Assembly: GCA_040079795.1 (NCBI GenBank)
Contig: JBEBJQ010000024.1
Location: 1-46,675, forward strand
DNA length: 46,675 nucleotides
Direction: 5' to 3'
DNA from: SXIZ01 sp040079795
GTDB lineage: Bacteria > Pseudomonadota > Gammaproteobacteria > Methylococcales > Methylomonadaceae
This document shows positions 33,223-42,513 of this stretch, piece by piece (position 1 is the first letter of the stretch; the number at the start of each line of letters is the position of its first letter). Made by a program: the position numbers and the translations under genes. The notes under the pieces are model-generated. The model did not search any database, had not been told where the DNA came from, and worked only from the letters and a program-made list of their open reading frames with translations.

Positions 33223-36200
33223 ATGCTCCATTCAGAGACTTACAGCCTATCAGACCTGCTGAAATTATTTAGTGTAACAATGTTCTATACGCTACTTGCA
33301 AAATATAGTCTCGACTATTTTGCAGGCCCTGGCGTTATCAGCATTATTTGGCCCCCAAGTGGCTTAGCCTTGGCCATAGTATTGATAGGTGGCAATCAGT
33401 ACGCCTTGAGCGTATTTCTCGGCGCGTTTCTGGTCAATGCAATATCCAGTATCCCTTTCGGAACATCCATCGGCATTGCCTTTGGTAGCACCCTGGAGGC
33501 GCTATCTGGCGCTTATCTGCTTACCCGCAACGATAAACTTTACTTTACCCCTAACACCTTACGCGATTATTTACGGTTAATTTTTCTGGCCGGATGTATA
33601 GGGAGCGGCATCGCAGCCCTCATCGGAAGCACCGTTTTACTGCTTACCGGTTTTCTGGATACCGATACCTACTTTAATGGTCTACGGAACTGGTGGATGG
33701 GAGATGCGCTCGGCATCATCCTGATTACCCCGGCAATTCTGGTCTGGATACAGCCACAAAATAATAAGTTTGATATAAAACAGGTGCCTGAAGCGATATT
33801 AGCGATTTGCGCAACCTTTTTGGCCGGGCAAATTATTTTCCTTGATTGGTTTCACGATAGCATCGGGCATTTCGCCAAAGACTATTGGATGTTTCTGTTC
33901 ATCACCTGGACAGCGGTGCGTTTGGAAACCCGTGGCGTTCTTATCGTCCTGATAATGATCGCCGCTCAGGCACTCTGGGGAACCTATCATGGAACAGGCT
34001 TCTTTATCCAGGATAACCCTGGCAGCCAATTAATCAATTACTGGTTTTACATGGTAATCCTATCAATAATTGGCATGGTGCTAGCCACATTCTTCGCTGA
34101 TCATAAATCAGCTGAAACAAAGATCCAACGGCTCGCCCAGCTCTATGCAGCATTAAGTCAATGCAATCAGGCCATCGTACGTTGCAACAATGAGGCGGAA
34201 TTATTTCCACAAATCTGCCGGGATTCCGTCATTTTTGGCGGCATGAAATTAGTATGGATAAGCTTAATCGATCCTCAAACCAAAGCGCTTCGAATTGTTG
34301 CCAGTTTTGGTGCTGACCAGGAATGCCTTGAAAGCAAGCAGGCATCAGCAATTGCTAAAGCTTCATATGCTCCAGAGCCAACCGAAATAGCCATCCGGGA
34401 AAATCAGCCCTACTGGTGTCAAGATCTACAGAATGATACGAAGGCTACACCCTGGCATGATAGCTGCCAACTTCTTGGCTTACGGTCTTTTGCAGTGCTA
34501 CCTGTTTGTCGAAACGGTGTTCCCGTGGGTACATTTACGTTATTTTCTGCTGAGCTTGCTGCTTTTGATGCGGCGGGGCGCCATTTACTAATCGAAATGG
34601 CTATGGACATCAATTATGCCCTGGACAATTTTGAACGCGAAGCTGAGCGAAAAAAAGCCGAAATAGCTTTGCAAAAAAGCGAACACTATCTACGCATGAT
34701 CATTGAAACGGAACCTGAATGCGTCAAAGTAGTCGGACGTAACGGGGAACTGATGGATATGAACAGGGCGGGGCTCGCCATGCTGGAAGCAGAATCAGTA
34801 AGCGAAGTTCAGCAACGTTCACTGCTTGAGGCCATTGTTCCAGAGTATCGGAATGCTTTTATTGCCTTACACAAACGGGTGATGCACGGCGAAAAAGGCA
34901 TATTAGAATTCGAGATCATCGGGCTTCGTGGTACGCCGCGCTGGCTGGAAACACACGCAACCCCGCTGCGCGATGAAACCGGTGAAATTATCCAGCTATT
35001 GGGTATTACCCGTGACATAACCTTGGGAAAGCAAGCTGAAAAAGCGCTGCGGGAATCCGAACAACGCTTAGCCCTGGTTATCAAAGGTTCCCATGACGCA
35101 CCATGGGACTGGAATCTTGAAACCCAACAAATGTACTATTCACCGCAATGGTGGCGGATGTTGGGCTATCAAGAACACGAATTGCCGAGTGATGAAGGGC
35201 TCTGGCTAAGATTGCTGCATCCAGATGATGTACAGAACGTTACACAAAAATTGGATGAGGTTTTGCAAAGCAACCGGGGCAATATCCACTACGAATTACG
35301 TTTGCGGCATAAAAAAAATCATTATGTCCCCGTACTCACCCGCGGCTTTATTAGCCGGGATAGCTCCGGAAAAGCTTTACGTGTGTCAGGTACCAATATG
35401 GACTTAACCGAACGGCACCGTACCCAAGAGCTGGAAGAGCTACGCATTTTTCTTCTTGAACTGCTGACCAGCGGCTTGTCACTTGAGGCAATCATGAAGG
35501 CTATTGTACTTAAACTTGAAAGCTTAAATCCAAAAGCATTGTGCTCGATTTTATTAATTGACGATGAGGGTAAAATTAAACACGGTGCAGCGCCCAGTCT
35601 ACCGGATTTCTATAATCATGCCATTGAAGGGCAATTAACCGGGGTAGGCTTCGGCTCTTGTGGTAACGCAATGGCAACCGGTCAAAGAACCATTGTAGAA
35701 GATATTGCCAGCCATCCCTATTGGTTGAAATATAAAGCGCTCGCAGAAAAAGCAGGCTTAGCCTCCTGTTGGTCTGAACCGATTAAATCCGGCAAAAATG
35801 AAACTTTAGGATCATTTGCTATATACCACCATGATCGGGCATCTCCAAGCACACATGACATTAAGCTCATTGAGATGACCGCACACTTCATTGCCCTCGC
35901 AATTGAGCGAACCCGTATCGAGACCCAACTTAGACTCACGGCTAAAGTATTTGACCAAAGCCACGAAGGCTTTATGGTGACTGATGCCGAGCATAATATC
36001 ATTTTAGTCAACCACGCCTTTACACTCATTACCGGTTACAGCAAACATGAGATTCTGGGAAAAAATGCCAGCATGTTGTCCTCAAGCCACTACGACCAGG
36101 ACTTCTATCGCACCCTATTGCAATCCATTGACGCTGAGGGCTATTGGCAGGGCGAAATCTGGAATCGTCGCAAGAACGGTGAAGCCTATCCGGAACTATT

Positions 36201-37593
36201 AAACATCAGTGCGGTGCATGATGCTTCCGGTAAAGTCACTGAATACATCGGCGTATTTGCTGATATTACCCAATTAAAAGCATCCGAAACCCAACTTGAA
36301 TTTCTTGCACACCACGACCCCTTAACAGCACTGCCTAATCGTCTACGGCTATTTTTCAGGCTGCAACATGGTATTGACATGGCACGGCGTGAAAATAAAC
36401 AGCTGGCCTTGCTAATGCTCGATTTGGACCGTTTCAAAGATGTCAATGACAGTTTTGGCCATTTGGCGGGAGATCAGCTCTTGCAAATGGTAGCTGCACG
36501 GCTGACTAACCGGTTACGCGATATTGACACAGTCGCGCGTCTGGGCGGAGATGAATTTACCGTACTTCTGGAAGATATTACCCATCCGGAAGATGCCGCC
36601 CGCGTTGCTGAAGAAATTATCGCGGACTTAAGCGAGCCCTGGGAGCTGCCCCTCAGTGGCGAAGTGCTGATTGGCGTCAGTATCGGCATTAGCCTGTATC
36701 CCCAACACGGCAACACCCCTGAAATATTGTTGCAACAAGCTGATGCCGCAATGTATCAGGCTAAAGAAAGGGGACGAAATTGTTTCGCTTATTTCTCCGA
36801 TGACCTTACCCGCACCGCGCGTGAGCGTATTGAGTTAGAAGCACGCCTACGCCGGGCAATTACACAGAATTATTTACGGGTTTATTACCAACCCCAGATC
36901 GACATGATATCAGGGCTTATCGTGGGTGCCGAAGCCCTTGTGCGCTGGCAAGATCCTATCGAAGGGTTAATTCTTCCTGCCCGCTTTATTCCGGTAGCAG
37001 AACAAACGGGCCTGATTACGGCACTTGGGGCGTGGGTACTGCGGGAAACCTGCCGTCAAGGCCGACAATGGCTGGATGAGGGTTTACCGCCATTAAACCT
37101 GGCGGTGAACGTTTCGCTGCATCAATTGCGGCAAGGCGATATTAATAACTTGGTCGCAACTGTGCTCGCAGAAACCGGGTTTCCGGCTGGGTACCTGGAA
37201 TTGGAATTAACCGAAAGCGGTCTGATGGAACGCGCACTAGAAGCAGTAGAGCTGCTCAATAACCTGCGTACCCAAGGTGTTCGCCTGGCTATTGATGACT
37301 TCGGAACCGGTTACTCATCACTGGCGTATCTCAAACGTTTTCCGTTGAATGTGCTGAAAATTGACAAAAGCTTTATTGACGATATACCCAACCATAAAGA
37401 CGATATGGAAATCGCCGCCGCCATTGTCGCTATGGGGCATACATTGGGATTTAAGGTTTTGGCCGAAGGCGTTGAGACCCAGGAACAATTAAATTTTTTG
37501 AAGGCGCAAGGCTGTGATCTCTACCAGGGTTATCTTTGCAGCCGCCCACTACCGGCAAACGATTTCGCCGCATTTTTACGGGAATTCCAATGA
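33223..37593 (+). CDS. Multisensor MASE1-GAF-PAS-PAS-GAF-PAS-GGDEF-EAL cyclic-di-GMP protein
   Basis: 1456 residues from the ATG at 33223 (MLHSETYSLSDLLKLF); a TTG at 33172 is an alternative. Residues to about 290 form a MASE1 membrane sensor with some eight helices (ISIIWPPSGLALAIVLIGGN). Then come a GAF-like domain (about 300-455), two PAS domains (about 475-720), a second GAF (730-880) and a PAS (890-1010). GGDEF is intact (residues 1108-1112) with the inhibitory I-site RDID five residues before. EAL is also intact (EALVRW at 1237, DFGTGYSSLAYLKRFP, EGVET). It may therefore both make and degrade c-di-GMP, with its balance set by the sensors. A PilZ receptor and an HDOD protein are nearby. 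Confidence 0.93.
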   Translation: MLHSETYSLSDLLKLFSVTMFYTLLAKYSLDYFAGPGVISIIWPPSGLALAIVLIGGNQYALSVFLGAFLVNAISSIPFGTSIGIAFGSTLEALSGAYLLTRNDKLYFTPNTLRDYLRLIFLAGCIGSGIAALIGSTVLLLTGFLDTDTYFNGLRNWWMGDALGIILITPAILVWIQPQNNKFDIKQVPEAILAICATFLAGQIIFLDWFHDSIGHFAKDYWMFLFITWTAVRLETRGVLIVLIMIAAQALWGTYHGTGFFIQDNPGSQLINYWFYMVILSIIGMVLATFFADHKSAETKIQRLAQLYAALSQCNQAIVRCNNEAELFPQICRDSVIFGGMKLVWISLIDPQTKALRIVASFGADQECLESKQASAIAKASYAPEPTEIAIRENQPYWCQDLQNDTKATPWHDSCQLLGLRSFAVLPVCRNGVPVGTFTLFSAELAAFDAAGRHLLIEMAMDINYALDNFEREAERKKAEIALQKSEHYLRMIIETEPECVKVVGRNGELMDMNRAGLAMLEAESVSEVQQRSLLEAIVPEYRNAFIALHKRVMHGEKGILEFEIIGLRGTPRWLETHATPLRDETGEIIQLLGITRDITLGKQAEKALRESEQRLALVIKGSHDAPWDWNLETQQMYYSPQWWRMLGYQEHELPSDEGLWLRLLHPDDVQNVTQKLDEVLQSNRGNIHYELRLRHKKNHYVPVLTRGFISRDSSGKALRVSGTNMDLTERHRTQELEELRIFLLELLTSGLSLEAIMKAIVLKLESLNPKALCSILLIDDEGKIKHGAAPSLPDFYNHAIEGQLTGVGFGSCGNAMATGQRTIVEDIASHPYWLKYKALAEKAGLASCWSEPIKSGKNETLGSFAIYHHDRASPSTHDIKLIEMTAHFIALAIERTRIETQLRLTAKVFDQSHEGFMVTDAEHNIILVNHAFTLITGYSKHEILGKNASMLSSSHYDQDFYRTLLQSIDAEGYWQGEIWNRRKNGEAYPELLNISAVHDASGKVTEYIGVFADITQLKASETQLEFLAHHDPLTALPNRLRLFFRLQHGIDMARRENKQLALLMLDLDRFKDVNDSFGHLAGDQLLQMVAARLTNRLRDIDTVARLGGDEFTVLLEDITHPEDAARVAEEIIADLSEPWELPLSGEVLIGVSIGISLYPQHGNTPEILLQQADAAMYQAKERGRNCFAYFSDDLTRTARERIELEARLRRAITQNYLRVYYQPQIDMISGLIVGAEALVRWQDPIEGLILPARFIPVAEQTGLITALGAWVLRETCRQGRQWLDEGLPPLNLAVNVSLHQLRQGDINNLVATVLAETGFPAGYLELELTESGLMERALEAVELLNNLRTQGVRLAIDDFGTGYSSLAYLKRFPLNVLKIDKSFIDDIPNHKDDMEIAAAIVAMGHTLGFKVLAEGVETQEQLNFLKAQGCDLYQGYLCSRPLPANDFAAFLREFQ

Positions 37594-37920
37594 CCACCAT
37601 AGCGTTTTCTATTGGGTTGATTAAACGGAAAATAAAATAACCTCTACGTAATTTTTTTCTAAGTGGCTTATTTTATGTAACTGAGCATGTGCAACTGTTT
37701 TTAAAAGTCGTCATTCCGGCAGGGATTCGCTCCGCGCTCTAACGGGTGCCGAAATCCAGGTTACAGGGATGGCTCGGAGCTTGCCATCCTTGGCACTGGG
37801 CTGGATACCCGCTTCCCGGGGGTATGACGCGCTTTTTTGCTCTAGTTGCCAATAAACTCTAATTCAGGTTTTAAATTAGTTATGCATTTTTACTTAGCTT
37901 ATTTCGTGCGCATGCCTGCG
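37594..37920. other. 327-bp convergent intergenic region
   Basis: Lies between the ends of the GGDEF-EAL gene and the DEAD-box helicase gene. Two thirds of it is MITE-like copy 2 (37678-37896). No gene was seen. The remaining 84 bases after the GGDEF-EAL stop are AT-rich with a T7 run but no convincing hairpin. Confidence 0.6.
37678..37896. mobile_element. MITE-like dispersed repeat, copy 2 (219 bp)
   Basis: Homologous to 7502-7719 over its full length in the same orientation: both run CAACTGTTTTT-like start, GTCGTCATTCCGGCAG, GATTCGCTC, GGATACCCGCTTCCCGG, GGTATGACGC, TTGCCAATAAA, then TGCATTTTTACTTA. Copy 2 carries a few substitutions and a small insertion near 37798 compared with copy 1. 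The copy ends 25 bases before the helicase stop codon and contains no gene. Confidence 0.8.
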
Positions 37921-39090
37921 TCATATATTAAAATCATCCATGTGCTCCCGCTCCAAGCGTATTTTCATCCGTTTCTCAATCAGCCTAAAATGCGCGACTT
38001 CCGCTTCGCAGATGAGGGAAATAGCTTCCCCAGATTGTCCGGCACGTCCGGTTCGTCCAATACGATGCAGATAATCGTTCGGTGAGCGGGGCAAGTCAAA
38101 GTTAATAACCGTTGCCAATTGGTCAATATCAATGCCCCTTGCCGCTAAATCGGTAGCGATTAAAACCTGATATTGGCCTTGTTTAAACGCTTTCAAAGCA
38201 TTGTTGCGTGCAGCCTGAGTTTTATCCCCATGCAAAGCCACGACATTAATGCCCACTTTAGCCAATTTTAGAACCAAGCGGTTACAAGTGTTTTTAGCGC
38301 CCGCAAACACCAATACCTGTTGCGGCTGCCTTTCATTAATAAGGTACGCAAGTAAGGCGTTTTTAGCTTCCTGCGGCACTGTGATGACCCGTTGCTTGAT
38401 GGGCAGTTCCGCATCTGCTACCGCACAATCAATATGCACAGGTTGCACCAGCAATTGCGCAATAAAAGCATCCAAATTCGGTGGAAACGTGGCTGAAAAA
38501 AGCAAATTTTGCCGTTTTTTCGGCAATAAAGTCAAAACCTGCGCCAGTTCCTCACTAAAACCCAATTGCAACAAGCGATCAGCCTCATCTAACACGAAAG
38601 TCTTTAAGTGTGTAAATTTAACCGCATTGTGTTGCACCAAATCCAGCAAACGCCCCGGCGTTGCAATCAATATGTCTGCACCGCCACGCAAGCCCAGCAT
38701 TTGAGGCGTGATATTCACACCCCCGAAAACGCTCACAATTTTAACCCTTGGAGTAATGGCATCAGCATAATTTTTGAGTGCTCCCTCAATTTGCAAAGCC
38801 AACTCACGCGTAGGAACCAAAATAAGGACATCGATCTGATTACCGGGCATTTTTAGCTGGGACTGTTCGCGTTGCTGCAATAGTTTTTGCAAAAGCGGCA
38901 ATCCAAAGGCGGCGGTTTTACCGGAACCGGTTTGGGCTTTGGCGCGTAAATCATGCCCTGCCAAAACAACCGGAATAGCTTGAAGCTGAATCGGGGTTGG
39001 ATGGTTATATCCTCGCAGTTTAATCGCGGTTAGCAATGGGGCAGATAACCCCAGAGTTGAAAAATCATGAATAGTCGGTGCTGTCTGCAT
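37921..39090 (-). CDS. DEAD-box RNA helicase, RhlE-like
   Basis: 389 residues from the ATG at 39090 (MQTAPTIHDFSTLGLSAPLL); the ORF reaches back to 39162 but the family start fits the shorter form. All motifs are present: Q motif GYNHPTPIQLQAIP, Walker A AKAQTGSGKT, PTRELALQ, GG, TPGRLLD, VLDEADRLL (DEAD), SAT, and HRIGRTGRAGQ. It unwinds short RNA duplexes with ATP and would act in ribosome assembly or RNA decay. There is no C-terminal extension, so it is a minimal helicase, more like RhlE than DeaD. It lies alone, and MITE-like copy 2 touches its 3' side. Confidence 0.9.
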   Translation of the reverse strand: MQTAPTIHDFSTLGLSAPLLTAIKLRGYNHPTPIQLQAIPVVLAGHDLRAKAQTGSGKTAAFGLPLLQKLLQQREQSQLKMPGNQIDVLILVPTRELALQIEGALKNYADAITPRVKIVSVFGGVNITPQMLGLRGGADILIATPGRLLDLVQHNAVKFTHLKTFVLDEADRLLQLGFSEELAQVLTLLPKKRQNLLFSATFPPNLDAFIAQLLVQPVHIDCAVADAELPIKQRVITVPQEAKNALLAYLINERQPQQVLVFAGAKNTCNRLVLKLAKVGINVVALHGDKTQAARNNALKAFKQGQYQVLIATDLAARGIDIDQLATVINFDLPRSPNDYLHRIGRTGRAGQSGEAISLICEAEVAHFRLIEKRMKIRLEREHMDDFNI

Positions 39091-39196
39091 GGTGTCGATT
39101 GGCAAGGTGAATATAACAAGGATAGTCCAAAAAACGGACTGCCCATTTAAGGGGAATTTCAATGGAGCCTTGGTGTTGAAACCTTTAGCAAATCAA

Positions 39197-40525
39197 TTAA
39201 GCAGTATGTCGCTTAGCAATCCGCGGCAAAGTCAAAACGGCTTCCAGGCCGCCGGCAAGCGCATTATTCAAAACTAAATAGCCGCCATGGACATGGGCGA
39301 TATCTTGCGCAATACTTAACCCCAGTCCAGTTCCGCCGGTATCGCGGTTGCGGGATACTTCAAGCCGATAATAAGGTGTTAATACGTTTTCCAGCTGGTC
39401 TGTAGGAATGCCGGGGCCTTCATCCAGAATCCGAATAATACAGCAATCGGCACTATCCTCTATAAACAATGAGGCACAACGGCCATATTTAAGCGCATTG
39501 TCGATTAAATTACTGATACAACGTTTTAATGCCGTAGGCTTGCCCAGATAAGGCGCTTGTGTTGCCCCGTGAATTGTAACCTCCGCTTTCATTTCTTGGG
39601 CATCCGCTTGAATACTTTCCAACAAAGCCATCATATCCACTGGCTGAAATGCTTCCTGCTGATCTACGCCGCGCATAAAATCCAGGGTAGCAATAACCAT
39701 GCTTTCCATATCGTCCAGATCTTTCTGAAAGCGATCGCGGGTGCTGCTATCCTCCAATAATTCTGTGCGTAAGCGCAGCCGGGTGATAGGCGTTTTTAAA
39801 TCGTGCGATATTGCTGCCAGAAGTTGGGTTCGATCCTGGATATGGCGTATCAGACGGGCTTGCATGGTATTAAACGCGTGTGCGGCACGACTAACTTCAA
39901 TCGGCCCTTCCTCGCTCAAGGGCGGCCTGTTAATATTATTACCCAATTCTTCGGCTGCGCTCGCCAGCTCCTCCAAAGGACGGGTAACCCAACGCACCGC
40001 TACAAAAGAGAAGCCCAGAATTGCCGTTAAAATAATCGATAAATGCACTAATACCGACGACTCTTCCTGATCTTTATGGGTCAAATCCGTTTTCAAATTC
40101 AATATGCTATCATCCTGAAAATGAATTTGAAGGGACAACATTTGTGGCTCGGTTTCGGTAATAATAATCCGGTCTGGGGGCTGGTTCCCCAAGAGTGCAT
40201 ACAACGTCAAACGAAACAGTTTGAACTTGGGGTTATTAGGTTCACCCGTCCGGTTAGCTTGCAATGGTTTCTTAGCTAACTGAATGCGCAAGGAAGGATC
40301 ATGAAATTGTTTGACGATAGCCTGCTTAATTTCGGGCTGTAATGGCGACATTAACCGAATAACATCCGCCACCCGTCGTGCCGCCTGGATCTGGCTGGCC
40401 TGATCCGCCATCTGGCTGTGTTGATATTCATGGATTGAGTTATTCAATACCTGTGCCAGAATTAATCCCAACAATAATAATCCAACCATGCGGCTGAACA
40501 GCGTGCGGTATAGCCAGTCTGCCAT
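39197..40525 (-). CDS. EnvZ-like sensor histidine kinase
   Basis: 442 residues from the ATG at 40525 (MADWLYRTLFSRMVGLLLLG); an in-frame ATG at 40567 inside the regulator gene is possible. A first membrane segment (MVGLLLLGLILAQVL) precedes a periplasmic region of about 110 residues, then a second segment (SIILTAILGFSFVAVRW) and HAMP. The dimerization box ISHDLKTPITRLRLRTELLE carries the phosphorylated His; the ATPase core shows NALKYG, DEGPGIP and GGTGLGLSIAQD. Its start lies four bases after the regulator stop, so the two are a two-component pair. It could sense envelope or copper stress given the divergent cluster, but this is an inference. Confidence 0.92.
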   Translation of the reverse strand: MADWLYRTLFSRMVGLLLLGLILAQVLNNSIHEYQHSQMADQASQIQAARRVADVIRLMSPLQPEIKQAIVKQFHDPSLRIQLAKKPLQANRTGEPNNPKFKLFRLTLYALLGNQPPDRIIITETEPQMLSLQIHFQDDSILNLKTDLTHKDQEESSVLVHLSIILTAILGFSFVAVRWVTRPLEELASAAEELGNNINRPPLSEEGPIEVSRAAHAFNTMQARLIRHIQDRTQLLAAISHDLKTPITRLRLRTELLEDSSTRDRFQKDLDDMESMVIATLDFMRGVDQQEAFQPVDMMALLESIQADAQEMKAEVTIHGATQAPYLGKPTALKRCISNLIDNALKYGRCASLFIEDSADCCIIRILDEGPGIPTDQLENVLTPYYRLEVSRNRDTGGTGLGLSIAQDIAHVHGGYLVLNNALAGGLEAVLTLPRIAKRHTA

Positions 40526-40529
40526 CCGC

Positions 40530-41288
40530 TTAAGCCACTTCGCTAGCCAAAATGTAGCCTTCGCCACGCACCGTTTTAATGATCACCGGCTCCTTGGCAT
40601 CATCCCCCAACCGGTGCCGCAAACGACTAATTTGCACATCAATACTGCGGTCAAAAGGGTCGGCATCTTTGCCTTGCGTCAGGTCTAACAACTGTTCCCG
40701 GCTCAAAATGCGATTAGCATGTTCCAGGAAAATCTTAAGTAATCGGTATTCCGCTCCACTCAACGCCACCACTAACCCATCCTCTGCACGCAAATTACGG
40801 GTGACGGTATCCAACTGCCAGCCGGCAAAATGTAAGTAACGGCCGTCTTTCGGTTCCTGACTGTCCGGCATGACGTGAGCCCTACGCATGACGCTTTTGA
40901 TCCGCGCCAGTAATTCACGCGGGTTAAAAGGCTTGGGTAAATAGTCATCCGCACCCATTTCCAAACCAATGATACGGTCTGTTTCATCGCCCCTCGCCGT
41001 CAGCATAATCACCGGGATATTGGAGTGTACCCGCAAATTTCGGCAGAGTACCAGACCATCTTCATTAGGAAGCATTAAATCAAGGACGATTAAATCAATC
41101 GCATGCTCTGCCAATAACTTGCGCATCTCGTTACCATCCGCCGCCAGGGAAACTTGGTAGCCATTTTTGCGTAAATAATCCCCTAAGAGGTTGCGTAGAT
41201 CGGTATCGTCATCAACCACCAACAAGCGCATATCCGTTGCACCAGCGTTGGATTGTGTCGAAAAGTAACTGTTTAATTCTTTTGTCAT
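40530..41288 (-). CDS. OmpR-family response regulator
   Basis: 252 residues. The receiver has the acidic pocket VVDDDTDLR, phosphoacceptor Asp in LIVLDLMLPNEDGL, and Lys in YLPKPFNPRELL. The C-terminal winged helix (GAEYRLLKIFLEHANRILSR, DVQISRLRHRLGDD, VRGEGYIL) binds DNA. The first 19 residues before MRLLVVDDDT look dispensable, so the ATG inside could be the true start (about 41231). It is divergent from the copper-like cluster, with 149 bases between, so it may control that cluster. A 6-bp inverted repeat lies in the shared region. Confidence 0.93.
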   Translation of the reverse strand: MTKELNSYFSTQSNAGATDMRLLVVDDDTDLRNLLGDYLRKNGYQVSLAADGNEMRKLLAEHAIDLIVLDLMLPNEDGLVLCRNLRVHSNIPVIMLTARGDETDRIIGLEMGADDYLPKPFNPRELLARIKSVMRRAHVMPDSQEPKDGRYLHFAGWQLDTVTRNLRAEDGLVVALSGAEYRLLKIFLEHANRILSREQLLDLTQGKDADPFDRSIDVQISRLRHRLGDDAKEPVIIKTVRGEGYILASEVA

Positions 41289-41351
41289 ACTACGTTACAA
41301 AAAAGCCATTATATGAAATACCCCGGTTACATTGGTATGGTCTAATAATTC

Positions 41352-41368
41352 CACCTACTAAATAGGTG
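41352..41368. promoter_or_regulatory. Inverted repeat in the shared promoter region
   Basis: CACCTA-CTAAA-TAGGTG is a perfect 6-bp inverted repeat in the middle of the 149-bp divergent region between the response-regulator gene and the His/Met-repeat peptide gene. It could be an operator for either unit. It is short and could be chance. Confidence 0.35.
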
Positions 41369-41437
41369 AAGCATCTGTATTGTTAGCCGTCGCGAATAAG
41401 CAGATTATGTAACTAACTACTGTAAGGCCACAATAAA

Positions 41438-41683
41438 ATGAAAAAAATAATTATAGCAATCGCACTGATCTCTGCTTTACCTCTGATCGCCAATGCTGAG
41501 CAAAAAGCCGATGCCTCATCAAAAGCGGCACCTAAAGAGCATCACATGCAAAACGCCAACCCTTCCTCGGAAGCAGTGGAGCAGGTTAAAGAACAAGCGC
41601 CGGAGCATGTCATGAATAATGCTAATCCTTCCGCTAAGCCAGCAGCAGAAAAAGCGCCAGCGCATACCATGAAGAATAACTAA
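41438..41683 (+). CDS. Small exported His/Met repeat peptide
   Basis: 81 residues. A signal peptide (MKKIIIAIALISALPLIANA) leads to a 61-residue mature peptide with no aromatic residues and many Lys, Ala, Glu and Asn. A unit recurs three times: KEHHMQNANPSSEA, PEHVMNNANPSAKP and PAHTMKNN, so each has a His, one or two residues, a Met, then Asn-rich sequence. His and Met are the usual copper ligands. I infer copper or other metal binding in the periplasm, supported by two multicopper oxidase genes downstream. I do not recognise a family. Confidence 0.72.
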   Translation: MKKIIIAIALISALPLIANAEQKADASSKAAPKEHHMQNANPSSEAVEQVKEQAPEHVMNNANPSAKPAAEKAPAHTMKNN

Positions 41684-42018
41684 TAAAGAAAGCTTTGTTT
41701 GTTGTTAACAGAACAGCAAAGATAAGTTAACCCAAGCGGGCGGGGCATCAGGTCACGCCCGCTTAGCGCTAAGATCACCAGCGCATTATGACTTAAATTA
41801 AAGGGATGTCTATTTTTAAAACGGGTTTCTATGCAACACCCGGAACAGGCACGAAATAAGATGCTCAATAAACTCATGATTTTAGTGTCTTGAGCAAAGA
41901 AAGCGATTTAAAGCCTAAATTGATCAACTTATTTCGTGATTGTTCCACGCTAACCAAACACAGTCGTTTTATGACCTGCTTGCCGAACCAAGCAGCCTTA
42001 TTTGAAGAGTGAGTACTT
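41684..42018. other. 335-bp gap with a frame-broken small reading frame
   Basis: Between two exported-peptide genes. A frame from ATG 41831 reads MQHPEQARNKMLNKLMILVS and stops at 41891-41893; one frame over, a 40-codon tail (TTG at 41890, SKESDLKPKLINLFRDCSTL, on to NQAALFEE, TGA at 42010-42012) follows. A single frameshift would join them into a 60-residue protein. It could be a decayed or sequencing-broken gene. I do not recognise it. Confidence 0.35.
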
Positions 42019-42399
42019 ATGAAAAAATTCAGTAAAACACCATTCAGCATGGCAATCAGTACAGTAATTTCAGCCAGCTTTACAATCAGTGCGGCTAGTG
42101 CTGGCGTTAACCCATTTGCCATGACCGAGATCTCTCAAAGCACACAGCAACTGGCTGGTGTAGTCCCTTTTGAAAAATCTGGGGTTGTGCCTGTTGCTAA
42201 GCCAAATGCTACCCCGCACGAAATGTCCTGCGGCGCCATGATGAAAGATCAATCAGGGCATCAGATGGGCGACATGAAAGGTAAAGGTGAAATGTCTTGC
42301 GGTGCCATGATGAAAAACATGTCTAAGGACATGAATCCTGAAGAAATGAAAGCAATGTGCCATAAAAAAATGGCTGAAGAAAAAGACGCAAAGCAATAA
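42019..42399 (+). CDS. Exported Met/Cys/His-rich protein with doubled EMSCGAMM motif
   Basis: 126 residues. The signal peptide ends near FTISAASAGVNPFA. After a linker, the mature C-terminal half holds HEMSCGAMMKDQSGHQMGDM, then GEMSCGAMMKNMSKDMN, and MKAMCHKKM: three Cys, about twelve Met and several His in 60 residues. The repeated EMSCGAMMK unit suggests two matching copper(I) sites. It recalls HvfA/bufferin-type Cys-motif peptides, but no DUF692 or DUF2063 modification genes are in the window, so I do not call it one. It is inferred to be a periplasmic copper buffer or chaperone in the multicopper oxidase cluster. A GAGTG sequence precedes the ATG. Confidence 0.72.
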   Translation: MKKFSKTPFSMAISTVISASFTISAASAGVNPFAMTEISQSTQQLAGVVPFEKSGVVPVAKPNATPHEMSCGAMMKDQSGHQMGDMKGKGEMSCGAMMKNMSKDMNPEEMKAMCHKKMAEEKDAKQ

Positions 42400-42513
42400 G
42401 TTGATTTTTGACCCGTGCTGGTTCAAGCCTTAAAGGCGCCGTCATCACGAATGTCCAAAAAATGACACCATATTTTAAATTATTTTAATAAATGAACAAC
42501 ACAGGGGAATGAA

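Noticed and set aside
42019..42399. Calling the Met-rich protein a bufferin/HvfA
   Set aside because: The Cys spacing differs and the DUF692 and DUF2063 modification genes are not present in the window.
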